Source: Nissolia schottii
Lineage: Eukaryota; Streptophyta; Magnoliopsida; Fabales; Fabaceae
Reading direction: 5' to 3'
DNA: 64,000 nt
Assembly: GCA_003254905.1 (NCBI GenBank)
Contig: QANU01013035.1
Coordinates: 17,147 to 81,146 of the forward strand
The position numbers were made by a program, and so were the translations under genes. The notes under the pieces were generated by a model that was given only the letters and a program-made list of their open reading frames with translations, was not told where the DNA came from and did not search any database. This document shows, one piece after another, positions 1 to 13,946 of the stretch (position 1 is its first letter; every line of letters starts with the position of its first letter).

Positions 1-946
1 AAAGCCTAAGTTACCCACTTCCAAAGAGTTCTTGGTTGGTGGTGGGAGTGTTGACAAGAAGCCTCCAAAAGTGTTGGAGAACCACTTCCTTGCTTTCTTC
101 AAAATGAGGTTTATGTGCTTGTGTTCTTGTGAGGAGTGGCTTGGGTTTTCTAGAGAGAACAAGGTGAGGATTCTTCTCTAGATTTTTAGTGGAAGAAAAT
201 GAGAATAAGATGAGGGAGCTTGGGGCTTGTGGGTTCGGTTTTTGGGAAGGAAAATAGTGGAGGAATGCTTGATTTTTGCTTTGGAGACAATGGTGTTTCT
301 TGGAGTTTGGCTTATGGTGTAGCTATGGAGGTTTGAAGAGATGAAATTTGTCCCAAGGGAGATGGGGAGGCTTCGGTTATGGGAGGCTGAAATGGAGAGG
401 AATTTAGTTGATTTTTAGGATTTAATTAAATGTAGTGAATAGTTGAAGGTATGGGCTTGATGTGAAGAGGTAAGGTGATGAGATGTTTGGAAGCTTAAAT
501 TAGGGGATATTTTTGACTAAATTCTCCTCAAAAAAACGTGCAGCCCTTCCCCATGCTGCTGGGGAGATTTTATTTTCTCCCGGTCCCGGTTCGCTCGTGT
601 TTTATCGCTCGCAGTGTCGGTGCGTCGCGCACGGTTGTCCGAAAAATATTTCGTTTATTCCGCCACGATCCTCTAATTCCCCTCTACCTAAGAGTATTAA
701 TATTAAAGGTGTTTGTGAAATTTTCCTCCGGGAGATTATTTTCACGGACACCGTTTTGCGTGCCAAAGGTTCATCGGCGAACAATGGCTGTTTGGTTGTC
801 TGCCTAATTTTCTACCGCGACACGTACAAATTCCTAGGGATATTTTAGCTAAAATTTTTCATCTTAATTCCCTAATCATGCTTAAAAAATTAATTAATTA
901 TTTATATTTTACGAATATTTCTCTAACAAAAAATCGGGATGTTACA
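1..946 (+). mobile_element. 3' part of an LTR retroelement (probable LTR end)
   Basis: No gene is recognisable. From about 510 to 840 the sequence is markedly more GC-rich than its flanks. It then becomes AT-rich and ends in ...GGGATGTTACA at 936-946, the TG..CA type end typical of Ty3/gypsy LTRs in legumes. The open frames at 513-848 and 538-807 lie in this GC-rich part and match no protein I know. The 5' end lies outside the window, so neither paired LTRs nor a target duplication can be shown. This is a structural inference at moderate confidence. Confidence 0.45.
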
Positions 947-1186
947 GGATGTACTAAAAACTATATATTAGAGATGCTCTTAAGTGAATTATGTTTAATT
1001 CTTCCTGTGGTTAAAAATGCCTTTTTGTACATAAGTGACAATAAGACTTAAATCTATGACATTAAAACAAAGAAAAAAAAGGAAAGAAAGAATAGTTAAA
1101 GATAGTAAAATAAGAGCAGCGGGGTGCGTGCACCTCGTGCGTGGCGTGCCGCTGATCAGCTGGCTGAGAGCAGGTTGTTAATTGGC

Positions 1187-1195
1187 AATATATAA
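1187..1195 (+). promoter_or_regulatory. TATA box of the acetyl-CoA acetyltransferase gene
   Basis: ATATATAAG lies about 30 bp before a pyrimidine-rich leader that begins near 1220. It is well placed to start the transcript whose leader is spliced from 1325 to 2318. (CATC)n and (CATA)n repeats follow at 1257-1296 within the leader. Confidence 0.5.
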
Positions 1196-1739
1196 GTAGA
1201 CAATCACAGAGTAAGTGTGCCATTCACATTCGGACATTGCTTCTTCCTCGCATCGCCATCCATCCATCCATCCATCCATCCATACATACATACATACTTC
1301 CCTCTCTTTCGCCCAATCAGGTTTGGTAAGTTCATCATTCATTCCATTCCTCCCTCCCTCCCTACTCCCATTTGTTTTCCCTCTATCTCTCTTGCTTTGG
1401 TTTTTCTCTTCTCTCGTAAGCTTCTTCTTCAGCTCGTATTTTATTCTATCCCACGATCAGATCTGTGTTTATCGTCTCTGTCTTAATACATACAGCCTTC
1501 ATTTACTTTCTTTTTTGTTTGTTTGATGCATTCATTCATTCATGCCAGCCATGGTTAATTGTTTGTTTTTGATCCTTTGTTAATTCTTCCCTCTGCTCGA
1601 TCTTAGCTCTTTTTAATTTGGTCTCGTTACACCTCACTAATTTACAATTAATTTAGAGTATCATAATGTTATACACACGATTTTCTTAAATTATGTCCAA
1701 AAAAAATGGAGGTGGAGGTGAAGGTGGAAGGAGCTCGGG

Positions 1740-1741
<2 letters not shown>

Positions 1742-1772
<31 letters not shown>
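1742..1772. repeat. (AT)n microsatellite
   Basis: An uninterrupted AT dinucleotide run of about 31 bp in the AACT leader intron. It is likely to vary in length between accessions. Confidence 0.9.
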
Positions 1773-1779
<7 letters not shown>

Positions 1780-1865
1780 CCGTGTTTTCTGGGTTGAGGT
1801 GATGAAATCTCCAGTAATTAAAAGATATTAAATACTTTGGCTTATTAAACGACTAAGTAACCAAC

Positions 1866-2030
1866 AAGGTGTTGGTCTAGGAAGGAGCTTGGGTCCCTTA
1901 ACCACGTGCTCCTGGGATTGATGTGTATCGAAAGAAACATTGTTGGGAGAGGTCACCGTTTAGAACAAGTCCCCTGTAGATTAGTCTCTCGCATCCCAGG
2001 TGAGGGGATAGGATGAGAAACAAATTTAAA
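1866..2030 (+). mobile_element. tRNA-derived SINE-like element
   Basis: The segment begins with a box A-like stretch (TTGGTCTAGGAAGG) and carries a box B-like GGGATTGATG about 50 bp on. It ends in an A-rich tail near 2030-2050. The phrase GCTTGGGTCCCTTAACCACG between the boxes is characteristic of a legume tRNA-related repeat family. It sits inside the AACT leader intron in the gene's own orientation. No clear target duplication was found, so the ends are approximate. Confidence 0.5.
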
Positions 2031-2336
2031 GAAGAAAAAGAGAAAAAAAAATCAGACAACTAACTAGAACCTGGGGAAAGTTCTAGCTTAATTCAAGAAA
2101 TTTTGATACATTCTCTCAATATTTTCTTGAAGAAAATAGACTAGTCTCAAAATTAGACTACAGTACCTGAATGTGAAGTATATTCTTGTTGATATGAGGT
2201 CGATGACAAGTATTTGTGTTTCTAATACTAGATGGTGTTTGAAGTTAGTTCTGAGATGTTATATACCTTAGCTTGTTAATCAATTTATATATCCCTATTT
2301 TATGTTTTGGATTACAGATTCCACTTTCATCTATCA

Positions 2337-5576
<3,240 letters not shown>

Positions 5577-7208
5577 TCATTTTTCGGGTTCGGTAGATTT
5601 CCTTTTAGAACCGGCGTTCAAGCAAAGTCCAACAAGCTCTCTGCCTTCCACTTTGGCTAGTGTACGTGCAAGTTTCAAACTGATTACAAGGACAAAAGAT
5701 AAAGAGCAGAGCGAAATTTAGCTACACAATTGTTAGGTTTAGTCTCAGATCTTGTGAAAGTGAAGTTGTTCTCTTAGATTGTTTTTCTTTTTTCTGCAAT
5801 AAGTTTCTGGTGTAACATGCTTTTGGATGAATCATTCTTCAAACCTCTTACAAACACAAGATTACATTAGATGCTTGTGGTTGGTTAAGAATGCTTTTGG
5901 AAATGAAATGGCTGAAAAGCAAGAGAGGAAACAAGGAAGTTATGGATAGTTTTTAAGTGTGCGAAGTTATTATTTCTATATGACGTGTCTTATTCCGGAA
6001 ACTTCATCATTGGTAATAATAATAATAATAGCTTGGCAAGCTGAGTTTAAAAATTTACATAGCACGAGTAAAGGATTTCAATATAATATTTTGTTCCTAT
6101 TTAAAAATCCCAGGATTACTATAACGCGAGTTAAGAATACAAAAGCTTTTCAACTTAGCGGATTCGCACAAAGCTTGCTAGAGTTTTCTCCGAGTTTAGC
6201 TCAACACGATATTAATTTAAAGGGATGACTCAAGTGAGAATACAGGATAAATAGGAGAATGATATGAGCAAATATTGAACATACAATTATACATGAATGA
6301 TTAAAATTAAAAATTATATAAATATCACATGATCACTTAAAAAATGACGATTTTTTATTTTAATATTATTCATTTATTTAATAATGGTCAACATTTTTAA
6401 CCTCTCACCCCTCGTATACAATCACTTTTTTCACTTGAGTCATTCTTTTAATTTGCAATCTTAATTAAGATTGGTAATGAGTCAAACCATTAAGATTTAG
6501 AAAAAAGACACTAAACAAAGATGGCTTACATGTGTTTAATTTTGAAATTATAAATTAATAGCGTGATTGCTTAGGATATTTATTCCTCTTAGAAAGTGAG
6601 AGAGGTTCATTTCAAAATATAGTAAGAGAAATTCTTAGTTTCTTTTTTTAAAAATAAAAAGTTTTTATCCTCATTTATTTATTATATGATATATTAATAA
6701 ATGTATGTCTTTTTTGTTTTTTAAATTATTAACATTAATTGAGATGTCAAATATTGAAAGAATAAGAATAAGATTTTTTTTCCTTCTCAATGAAAAACTA
6801 AGAATTTCTCTATAAATAAATGTAAAGATATGAACTAATAAAAAGTGTTAACGTTGTTGATTGTAAGAACTTGGTTCTGAAATTCGCGAGTGCCAGCTAA
6901 CTTGATTCGATGCGCATCGATGGCTAACGGGTAAAGGAATTTTAAAATAACCTGATACTCTGATTTCCTTTTATTTATTTATGTACATTAAAACTTTACA
7001 AAATTTGCTGATTCCTTCAAAGAAAAAACAAAACAAAAACAAAAAGGAAGGGTAAAGAGGGGCAGAGGAACGTATGGAAAGGACAGGTGTTGTGGGACAT
7101 AGATACAGAAAAGGCGACCGTTGGAAACTTGAACGTTAAGCACATCACATCATACATAACACGGCACAGATTGTTCTGAGATTGGGATTTATTCTCATCT
7201 CATATTCA
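5577..7208. other. 3'UTR and intergenic DNA before the microprotein gene
   Basis: The first ~270 bp are the probable AACT 3' untranslated region. The remainder is AT-rich and non-coding, with one MITE-like element at 6222-6446. The 89-codon frame at 5959-6228 has no recognisable domain and overlaps the MITE end. Confidence 0.6.
6222..6446. mobile_element. MITE with TGACTCAAGTGA inverted ends
   Basis: TGACTCAAGTGA at 6226-6237 is repeated exactly as its reverse complement at 6431-6442, giving a ~220-bp non-coding element with 12-bp terminal inverted repeats. The flanks are AT-rich, so a target duplication cannot be assigned. The superfamily is unknown. Confidence 0.6.
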
Positions 7209-7217
7209 TATATAAAT
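7209..7217 (+). promoter_or_regulatory. TATA box of the membrane microprotein gene
   Basis: TATATAAAT lies about 120 bp before the start codon of the small membrane protein, at a normal distance for a short leader. Confidence 0.5.
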
Positions 7218-7329
7218 ACTCTCTATCAACCTTATGCAATACACTCACTCACTCAACCATCTCTATTTGCTTTCACACAACACCATAACTAGTAGCGATA
7301 TAGCAAGGAAGAGGAAGAAGAAGAAGAAG

Positions 7330-7545
7330 ATGGGTATGGTGGTGGTGATATCTCTGCCTCTGATACTGTTCTGCTTAATACTTGGCTTTGGATGTTACTT
7401 CTTTGGTAGATACAGGGGAAGGCGTGATGTTCAGACCAACCCTCAAGTCTATGGTATGCCTGCTCCTCCCCCCGGTACTGGTGGCGCTGCTTCCCCTCCC
7501 CCACCCTATTTCAAGCCACACAACGCTGATGGTGCCAATGTTTGA
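7330..7545 (+). CDS. Small single-pass membrane protein with proline-rich tail (71 aa)
   Basis: A single-exon 71-aa protein. Residues 3-25 form one hydrophobic helix with a Cys-containing end (LGFGCYFFG), followed by a basic patch RYRGRR at 27-32. The polar tail holds QVYGMPAPPPG and SPPPPYF. Helix-then-basic order suggests the N terminus outside or in the lumen and the tail in the cytosol. The Pro-Tyr motifs could bind WW or SH3-like modules, which is inference. I chose the ATG at 7330 because upstream in-frame codons lie in the leader and encode a Lys run; the frame is open back to 7234. This resembles a plant-specific family of small uncharacterised membrane proteins. I know no function for it. 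Confidence 0.75.
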   Translation: MGMVVVISLPLILFCLILGFGCYFFGRYRGRRDVQTNPQVYGMPAPPPGTGGAASPPPPYFKPHNADGANV

Positions 7546-8598
7546 ATGCATATAATATCTATCTACCTACCTACTTCAGCTCCAGCAAGCACAATATATA
7601 TATATTGGTTTTTTGTATAATTTAATTGCTTCTTGTTTGTATATCTCTCTCTTCTTTTATATTTTGGTTGTTTGGAGGTTGAAAGTTGAATCAACTATGT
7701 CTGATTAAATTGTTACATCAAATAAATTCAGTTTTGATCTGTTGAGTACAGAGACATTATTATTACAGCATCCCCTGCCCTGCCCCCTCACTTAAACTGC
7801 TTACACGTATGTATTCAGATCAGCAAAGGCAATTGGAACCGCTCTCATAACTAGTAAGACTGCTCCTTTTTCGTGTTTGATTTAATTAATAAATAAATCC
7901 AACGGTAGGCAGACATGGAGGCAGGGCTTTTCTTGAGGATTACTTGGTTTTTGTGATTAAGCTGAGCTCTCTTCACAAACATAAAAGCTTTCTCACATTC
8001 CAGATCCTAAGCATTATATACCCAGGTCCCTCCCTGAGCTGCAAGTCACTGCAATTTTACAAAAATTGGATAATAATATCTCACCTAGGGGATAATACAC
8101 ACACACACATCATCTTTTTTATAAACTCAAATTAAATGATATGCTAATTTTTCGTGTTATTTTGGGTCCAAGTAGTAATCCCTTCTTTCATATCAACCTT
8201 TTTTTTCTTTAATTATTAAAGGATGGATATCAATTCATAACCATACTTTTCATCCATAAACTCATTTAACAAAAATAATATGAAACAAGTTAAACAAAAA
8301 AAGTAGTGTAGTGATATTTTAGAAAAATAGTCTTTAACAACAATAATAATAATAATGACAATAATAATGATGAAGAGAAAATAGGATTTAAGGGGGGCGT
8401 TTGATGGTTGAGGGTAGGGTGGCCGTAAATAGTTTGAAGTGTCCGTTGAAGTTGTGGGGCCCGCAATTTTGATTGGCATTGGCCCCCACACACAGACTCT
8501 CTCTCTCTCTCTCTCTCTTCAATTCCTCAGAGCATCGTCGTCTTCCTCCTCCTTGAGAATCTTCAACCCACCACCACCGCATCATTCCTCCTCCACCC
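7546..8598. other. Intergenic DNA between the microprotein and NOI genes
   Basis: It contains the microprotein 3' untranslated region (possible AATAAA near 7721) and AT-rich non-coding DNA. It ends in the pyrimidine-rich leader of the NOI gene, which carries a (CT)n run. The frames at 8216-8600 are low-complexity and not credible genes. Confidence 0.6.
8497..8518. repeat. (CT)n microsatellite in the NOI leader
   Basis: A 22-bp pure CT run about 80 bp before the start codon, within the presumed 5' untranslated region. Such CT tracts are common in plant core promoters and leaders. Confidence 0.85.
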
Positions 8599-10468
8599 AT
8601 GGCGGTACGCTTTATTATATTCCTATTTTCACTTCATTGTTCTCTCTTCTTCTTCACCAATTCAATTCAGATAGATAGGGTTCAATCACTCAGTTTCATT
8701 TCATAATCACCCAATATCATCACTTTACCCTCTCTCATCAATTTCAACGCACCACATTCACGTATGCATATAGATTTGCTACTAACATCGCTGGATCAAT
8801 AATATTTACCATGCTTCCCCCTTTCTCTCTGTATTTTTTATTTTTTTTTTGAATTCCCCCCCATGTGTTTGTTCTGTTGCCTCCAAGTATTGAATTGTAA
8901 ATGTATAAAGTTTAGGGTTTTGAATTTGATATGTAATGGTTGCGGAAACATGAAATGATGTGGAATTCAATTTGAGCAGGACAAGGGTAGACCATTACCC
9001 AAGTTTGGGGAATGGGATGTGAATGATCCAGCATCAGCTGAGGGATTCACTGTCATCTTCAACAAAGCCAGGAATGAGAGGAAGACTGCTGCCAAGGCTC
9101 AGTCACCCCCTAAGAACCACAACAATAATCACAATCATAATGATAATAATACCAAATACAAGCATCATGTTGTTCTTGGAAAGCCCCACTCTGTAAGTTC
9201 CACTATGACATTCACAGCCCTTAACTTTTTAACCCTACTTGACACTTTCATAATTCCCTTCCATCACCTCAAAAAGGGAGGAAACAAAGTTAATTGTTGT
9301 TTGTTTATTTTCAGACAATTATACAAATAATTGAGTTGCATGTCCCATTTCAGTTTTTATTAGATGCATGAATGATACAAGCTGATATGCAATCTGTGTC
9401 TATTGTTCTCTACCCTTTATTATGGCCATTGCAAAATCCTTTGCTTCTACGGCTTGATGAAACTTGTTGTTGGGTACTTCATTTTGCTTATTCAAACGCT
9501 TGTTTCATAACAATGATCTACAGTTTCCTGTTGCGCACCTCTCATTCGTTCTGTAAACACTTACTCTTCTTATGTAAGATTTGGTTGGTGAAATTGGAAA
9601 AGGAGAGGGCAAGTGAATATATATTAATATGCTTGAGGGAAACCCTTAAGTCTCACTTTTCTCCAACCGGCATTGCCTGAAATTTTCTCAGTTTTTGGTG
9701 AAGATGCCTCCAGCCACTAAGTCACTTAACTTGATTTAGTTGAAAATTTCCATTGCTGTCACCTTCCCATGCTCAAATTGGGTTCTTCATGCTCAAACTC
9801 TCAAATAGTATGTATGCATCTTTTCATTCTTCTTGATTGTGCAGAATTTTGGTAAATTCATGCAAGGTCTTGTTGAAATACAGAATATATAGATCCCAAA
9901 ATTTTGGTTTTTGATAGAGGCCAGGCCAGCCCTGATTGATCTAAATATAAAGACACCGTTGATTGTGCATTGCTTTAAGTGGTTGACAGGCAATTCTCAT
10001 ACCATAATGTATGAGAAAAGTTTTGCATTGGCCCAGTAGCGAACATGCCTATTGTATAAATCCAACGAATTTTTGAAGAACATATTGTCTGCTTCACATT
10101 ATCATAAGTTTCTGCAATGTACTTTTATGCATTTATCAAGAACTTATGCAATTATGATTGGCTTAAAGTCCTCTACATGTTATTTTAGCCCCTACTTAAT
10201 TGGATATATATTTTGTCCTTTATTCTATTGCTTCTGCACCAGTTCAGGGGATGCTGTAGTTCCTTTGTTCTTCCCAACCGATTCCTTTTTTCCTTCCACC
10301 TTGTCATGCATTCTTTGAACCTTAAAGTGCTGTGTGAGCCTTTTGAATTGGATTGCTTTCTTTCTTGCCTTTCAGTTAACAAGCCGTAGTTTTGTTGGTT
10401 GATATTTCCAAATTTTCACTTTCTTGCAGAGAAAATGGTTTTGCTGCCTGGGCACATCTGCTGATTGA
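8599..10468 (+). CDS. NOI-domain protein (RIN4-like), 85 aa
   Basis: A small member of the nitrate-induced/RIN4 family: plasma-membrane-attached, disordered proteins that act in immune signalling and exocytosis. Exons are 8599-8604 (only ATG GCG), 8980-9192 and 10430-10468. Residues 8-14 (LPKFGEW) and the following [14 protein letters not shown] (24-37) form the NOI motif. The middle is a His/Asn-rich linker. The last exon encodes [11 protein letters not shown], with Cys78 and Cys79 placed for S-acylation as in RIN4 relatives. Full RIN4 has two NOI motifs and about 200 aa; this is the one-motif NOI type. The last intron is long (1,237 bp). The tiny first exon and the Cys-tail last exon match the usual structure of this family, which supports the model. 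Confidence 0.88.
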
Positions 10469-11198
10469 TGAGGAGGCTTTTTCAACTCATGACAGTAATT
10501 CAGAGTGTAAGATAATTTGATCCACACCTGGAGCTTCATTAATAAGCTGTGATGGGTCCTGCTGGAATATTTTTCGCCTTAAAAGTAACGTAATTTTGGT
10601 TGGGAGAGGAAAAAATGATTAGAAAACAAAATATTGCATGATGTTTATGATTTCTGGTGAATTATTATTAACTGGGGTTCAAACTTCATTGATGCGGCAC
10701 TTTTTTGGTTCAAGCTTTTTTAATTATTGACTCATACACCTCTCTGTATTGTTTACAGCGGAGTACTGGAGTTTGATATTTGTGTGTGATTATATTAAAA
10801 CCTTTATTTATTGGACCCTTCTGTTTTATATCACTTGCATTATTCGCTACTCTCGTGTTCACTCTGAAAACAGTCATTAGTTTTTGGCAATCTTTCAACA
10901 TTAGTATATTTCATTGACAAAATAAAAATGTTACAATGTATTTAAATTGTGATTTGGGTTGAATATCAACAACTCGCGGGAAAGTAACAGCTTGTAGTTT
11001 TTGCCGGAAATGAACTGTATTTTAAAAGAAAAATTATAAATAACATGTTTCAACAGGTATTACGATTAGATAAACAACTAGAAATATAAATATCCATGAG
11101 ATGGTAACCCCAAAAAAAGAAAAGAAAAAAAAAAGGTGTTTAAAATAACGTAATCATTTGTAATGTTACAGGGCCCCCAAGGGTATCCTAAGCTTTTA
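10469..11198. other. Convergent 3' ends of the NOI and p24 genes
   Basis: NOI (+) and p24 (-) converge here. The stretch is AT-rich with no coding potential and should contain both 3' untranslated regions. I see no element with repeat ends. Confidence 0.6.
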
Positions 11199-13417
11199 TT
11201 AAACTCTAGAGGTTCCCAACTTTCGTTCAAACAAGCGCTGAAGAAGGTAGACTTGTAGTGCACTTGCTCCAATAAGTGCAGCTGATTCAAATATTGCCTT
11301 GTGCACTGCTCTTCGGCTCATTGCATCATTCACTGCATTTCCATTAAATAAAGGGTTAACATGACATTGCATTCAGCAGGAGTAAACGGAGAAACAAGTA
11401 TTGTGACGTTTAACAACTAAGATGGCTGCATAATAGAATTAGGATGTTCACAAATTGGAAGAGGAAGTTCTACTAAGGGGTAACAAGAATAGAAAACCAA
11501 ATAGCTTACACAAACTAAGGTTTCCTTTTTTCTATTCTTTTTTTAAAGTTTAGTTGTTATGCCCTTTTTTTTTACATTGTCATTCAATAAAATTCTCTTA
11601 GAAATAATGGGTGACAGCGTCAAATATTGTACCCTGTCAATGCATAATAATTATGCCTTTTTACAAGTATATATACACGAAAGGTTTTTTTATGTAGAGA
11701 AAATGTGGTACATTTTTAGATAAACCGAAAAAGTAAACCTTAAAACTTTTTTCATTACCAAAAAAAGTAAACCTCAATAATACCTATTGCTTGGCGGTCA
11801 GTCTGAGCCTCTAACCAATGCTGTTCAAACTGAATGTTGTAAAGAGCTTCCTCCAACTTTCCTATCTGCTCCAGCAAAGGGTTGAAATGCTCTGCAGACA
11901 TGTCACAAAAGTTTCCATGATGAGTCTCTCATTTTTTGAGACTTCCATGCATCTTAAAGAGCAGTGTTTTACAGTAAAAATGCAAAATCAAAAGAACAAA
12001 TACGAGTGAACTTAAAAGCAGAGGCATTTACCGTCTTTCGCATGTTGCTCAAAGTAAGAGAAGTGACCAACGTGTACATCAAAATCAATGGTTTCATGAT
12101 AAGGAGACTTGTTGGTGAAGCAGAATTTATGGACACCAGATTTGTGAGCTACAAACTCAAACTTTTCACTTGTCTTGTCACGAAAATCTTGAACTTGATC
12201 ACCAGCAGGTCCTTTTACCTGAAATTTGAACATTATGGGGTAATGAGATTCCAACATTGTCAAGCAAGGTATTAGGGGGGGGGGGGGNACCAAAGAACGT
12301 TATTCCAAATTTCCAATTACAGATAAGGATTTGTTTAGATGCCTGAGGAATGAAACAGTGTTGATCCTATACATAATGCATAACATCATTTATATTCATT
12401 TGTAACGTTAATGTTCCACATATCAATTCTGACACATAACGCATAACATCATCTATACAAGTATGCATTCTTTCCTAGATAAAATAAATTCAATTGTTTT
12501 AGTCACTCAAAATCATTTCCTAACTATTGATACAACGTTAGCTTCGTTAGGTGTTGATATGCATTTCAATATAACATCATCCAAATAATTCAGCATGGAC
12601 AAAGAAATAAAATTTCCAATATGGAATATTCACAGTGGCTCTCAAGAACTATAAATAAGTAATAGGATCAAGATTACGGCAAAGAAAAGCACAGAAAGCT
12701 TCTTCCATGACCCCCTCCTTATGTGCGACCAGAGGTACATAATAGCTTTGGCTTTAGAATGTAAAACCCTAAACCAATATGCTTTTGCATCTTAAAAGAA
12801 AGCATTGTACTCAATTTTCATTCCTAGGTCTATGATTCTAAACCTAATCCCTGCACAATAGAATTTTGAAACAAATTCACAAATTCCCATCCCATCCCAT
12901 CAGGCCATTGATAACACAACACCAAATATCATAAATCAACTTCCACACTTGAGAAGTGAACACACACACACACACACACCAAGAAAAAAACAAACTTTGA
13001 CTATTTCTGAGTCCCCTACTGAGCAATGAAGCTCAAAATTAAGCTATAAAGCATGTGGAATTGCGGAAGTGTAACCTAAAAATCATTGCTACAGATTAAG
13101 ATAATAAAATGTAAAAGCAATAATCCATATATGAAAAACTTAACAATAAGGCACACATAATAAGCCAAGTCACAGACATAAGGAAGGAATTAAAGGGGAA
13201 CATAAGAACATACCACGAGATCAACACCTTCGGTGCCGTAATGCCAGGGAGAATCAGCCTTAATAACAACGAAGGAAACATGGACGGTGTCACCCTCGTA
13301 CTTGACATCGTGGGAGAAACACTCCTCCCTGTCTATCACGAATCGTATCCCCTCTGACCCTTTCAGACTCAAAAACGCCCCAATCAACAACGCCAATACC
13401 CATACATGCCTCAACAT
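11199..13417 (-). CDS. p24/EMP24 family cargo receptor (beta-type)
   Basis: A GOLD-domain transmembrane protein of COPI/COPII vesicles that cycles between ER and Golgi. Minus-strand exons are 13417-13214, 12218-12032, 11891-11784 and 11332-11199, giving 210 aa, normal for p24 proteins. Residues 1-24 are a signal peptide. The GOLD domain follows, with Cys33 and Cys101 as the expected disulfide. Next come a coiled coil (about 131-175) and a transmembrane helix (about 178-200). The short cytosolic tail RLFERKLGTSRV has a phenylalanine motif but no C-terminal dilysine, which fits the plant p24 beta3 type. The start codon directly follows a leader-intron acceptor (intron 13577-13418). The family assignment is firm; the beta3 subtype is from memory of the family. 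Confidence 0.92.
12275..12288. other. Poly-G run ending in an ambiguous base
   Basis: A G homopolymer of about 13 bp ends in N in intron 1 of the p24 gene. It reflects sequencing uncertainty or length variation and does not touch coding sequence. Confidence 0.85.
12960..12979. repeat. (CA)n microsatellite
   Basis: A 20-bp AC/CA dinucleotide run in intron 1 of the p24 gene. Confidence 0.85.
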
Positions 13418-13929
13418 CTGCAACCCCCTCCAAAAAAAAAAAGAAAAACCAAAATTTCCCCCTTTCAATTATTTAATATTCCCAAATCCAATAGCTCAAT
13501 TCGTCCAATTCAATTCCAAAAACACCGATCCAAAAGAAGAAAAAAAAAACTAAAACAAAAAAAGAAAGCTAAATTACCTTTGAGGGTGTCTCTTATGGTG
13601 AAATTAGAAGAAACCGCACAAACAAGGATGAGGGACACCAACGTTGAAAGGAGCTACTACGGCAGAAACACGACGAAACAACGCAGTTTGCGATTCTTTT
13701 ATTAATCTTTACGAACGAAGACTGGTTAAACTGATCTGATGAAGTGGTGTGTTTGTGTTTAAGTGATCGCTGTTGGTGAAACTAGAAACGGCGTCGTTTA
13801 AGCTGAGTTTGGGTTTTGGTGCCTTTGGGGATATCTGTCGGTATGTGATTGGGCCGTGCACCTCATCCATCCAATACTAAGCCCACACGTCGGATTCATT
13901 TCGTTACTTATAACACGGGACCACCTCAT

Positions 13930-13946
13930 CACGTGCTCACCACGTG
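13930..13946 (-). promoter_or_regulatory. Paired CACGTG G-boxes upstream of p24
   Basis: Two perfect CACGTG palindromes (13930-13935 and 13941-13946) sit 11 bp apart, roughly 230 bp upstream of the apparent start of the p24 transcript. G-boxes bind bZIP and bHLH factors. Two on the same helical face within 11 bp suggests a real regulatory site, but function is inferred. Confidence 0.45.

Larger units (their letters stand above)
1326..2317 (+). other. 5'-leader intron of the AACT gene
   Basis: GGTAAG at 1325-1330 and ATTACAG at 2311-2317 delimit a 992-bp intron inside the 5' untranslated region. It contains an (AT)n microsatellite and a SINE-like insertion. Long leader introns in plant housekeeping genes often raise expression; that role is inferred here. 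Confidence 0.6.

Noticed and set aside
513..848. 111-codon frame as a gene
   Set aside because: No recognisable domain; it lies in the GC-rich part of the probable LTR.
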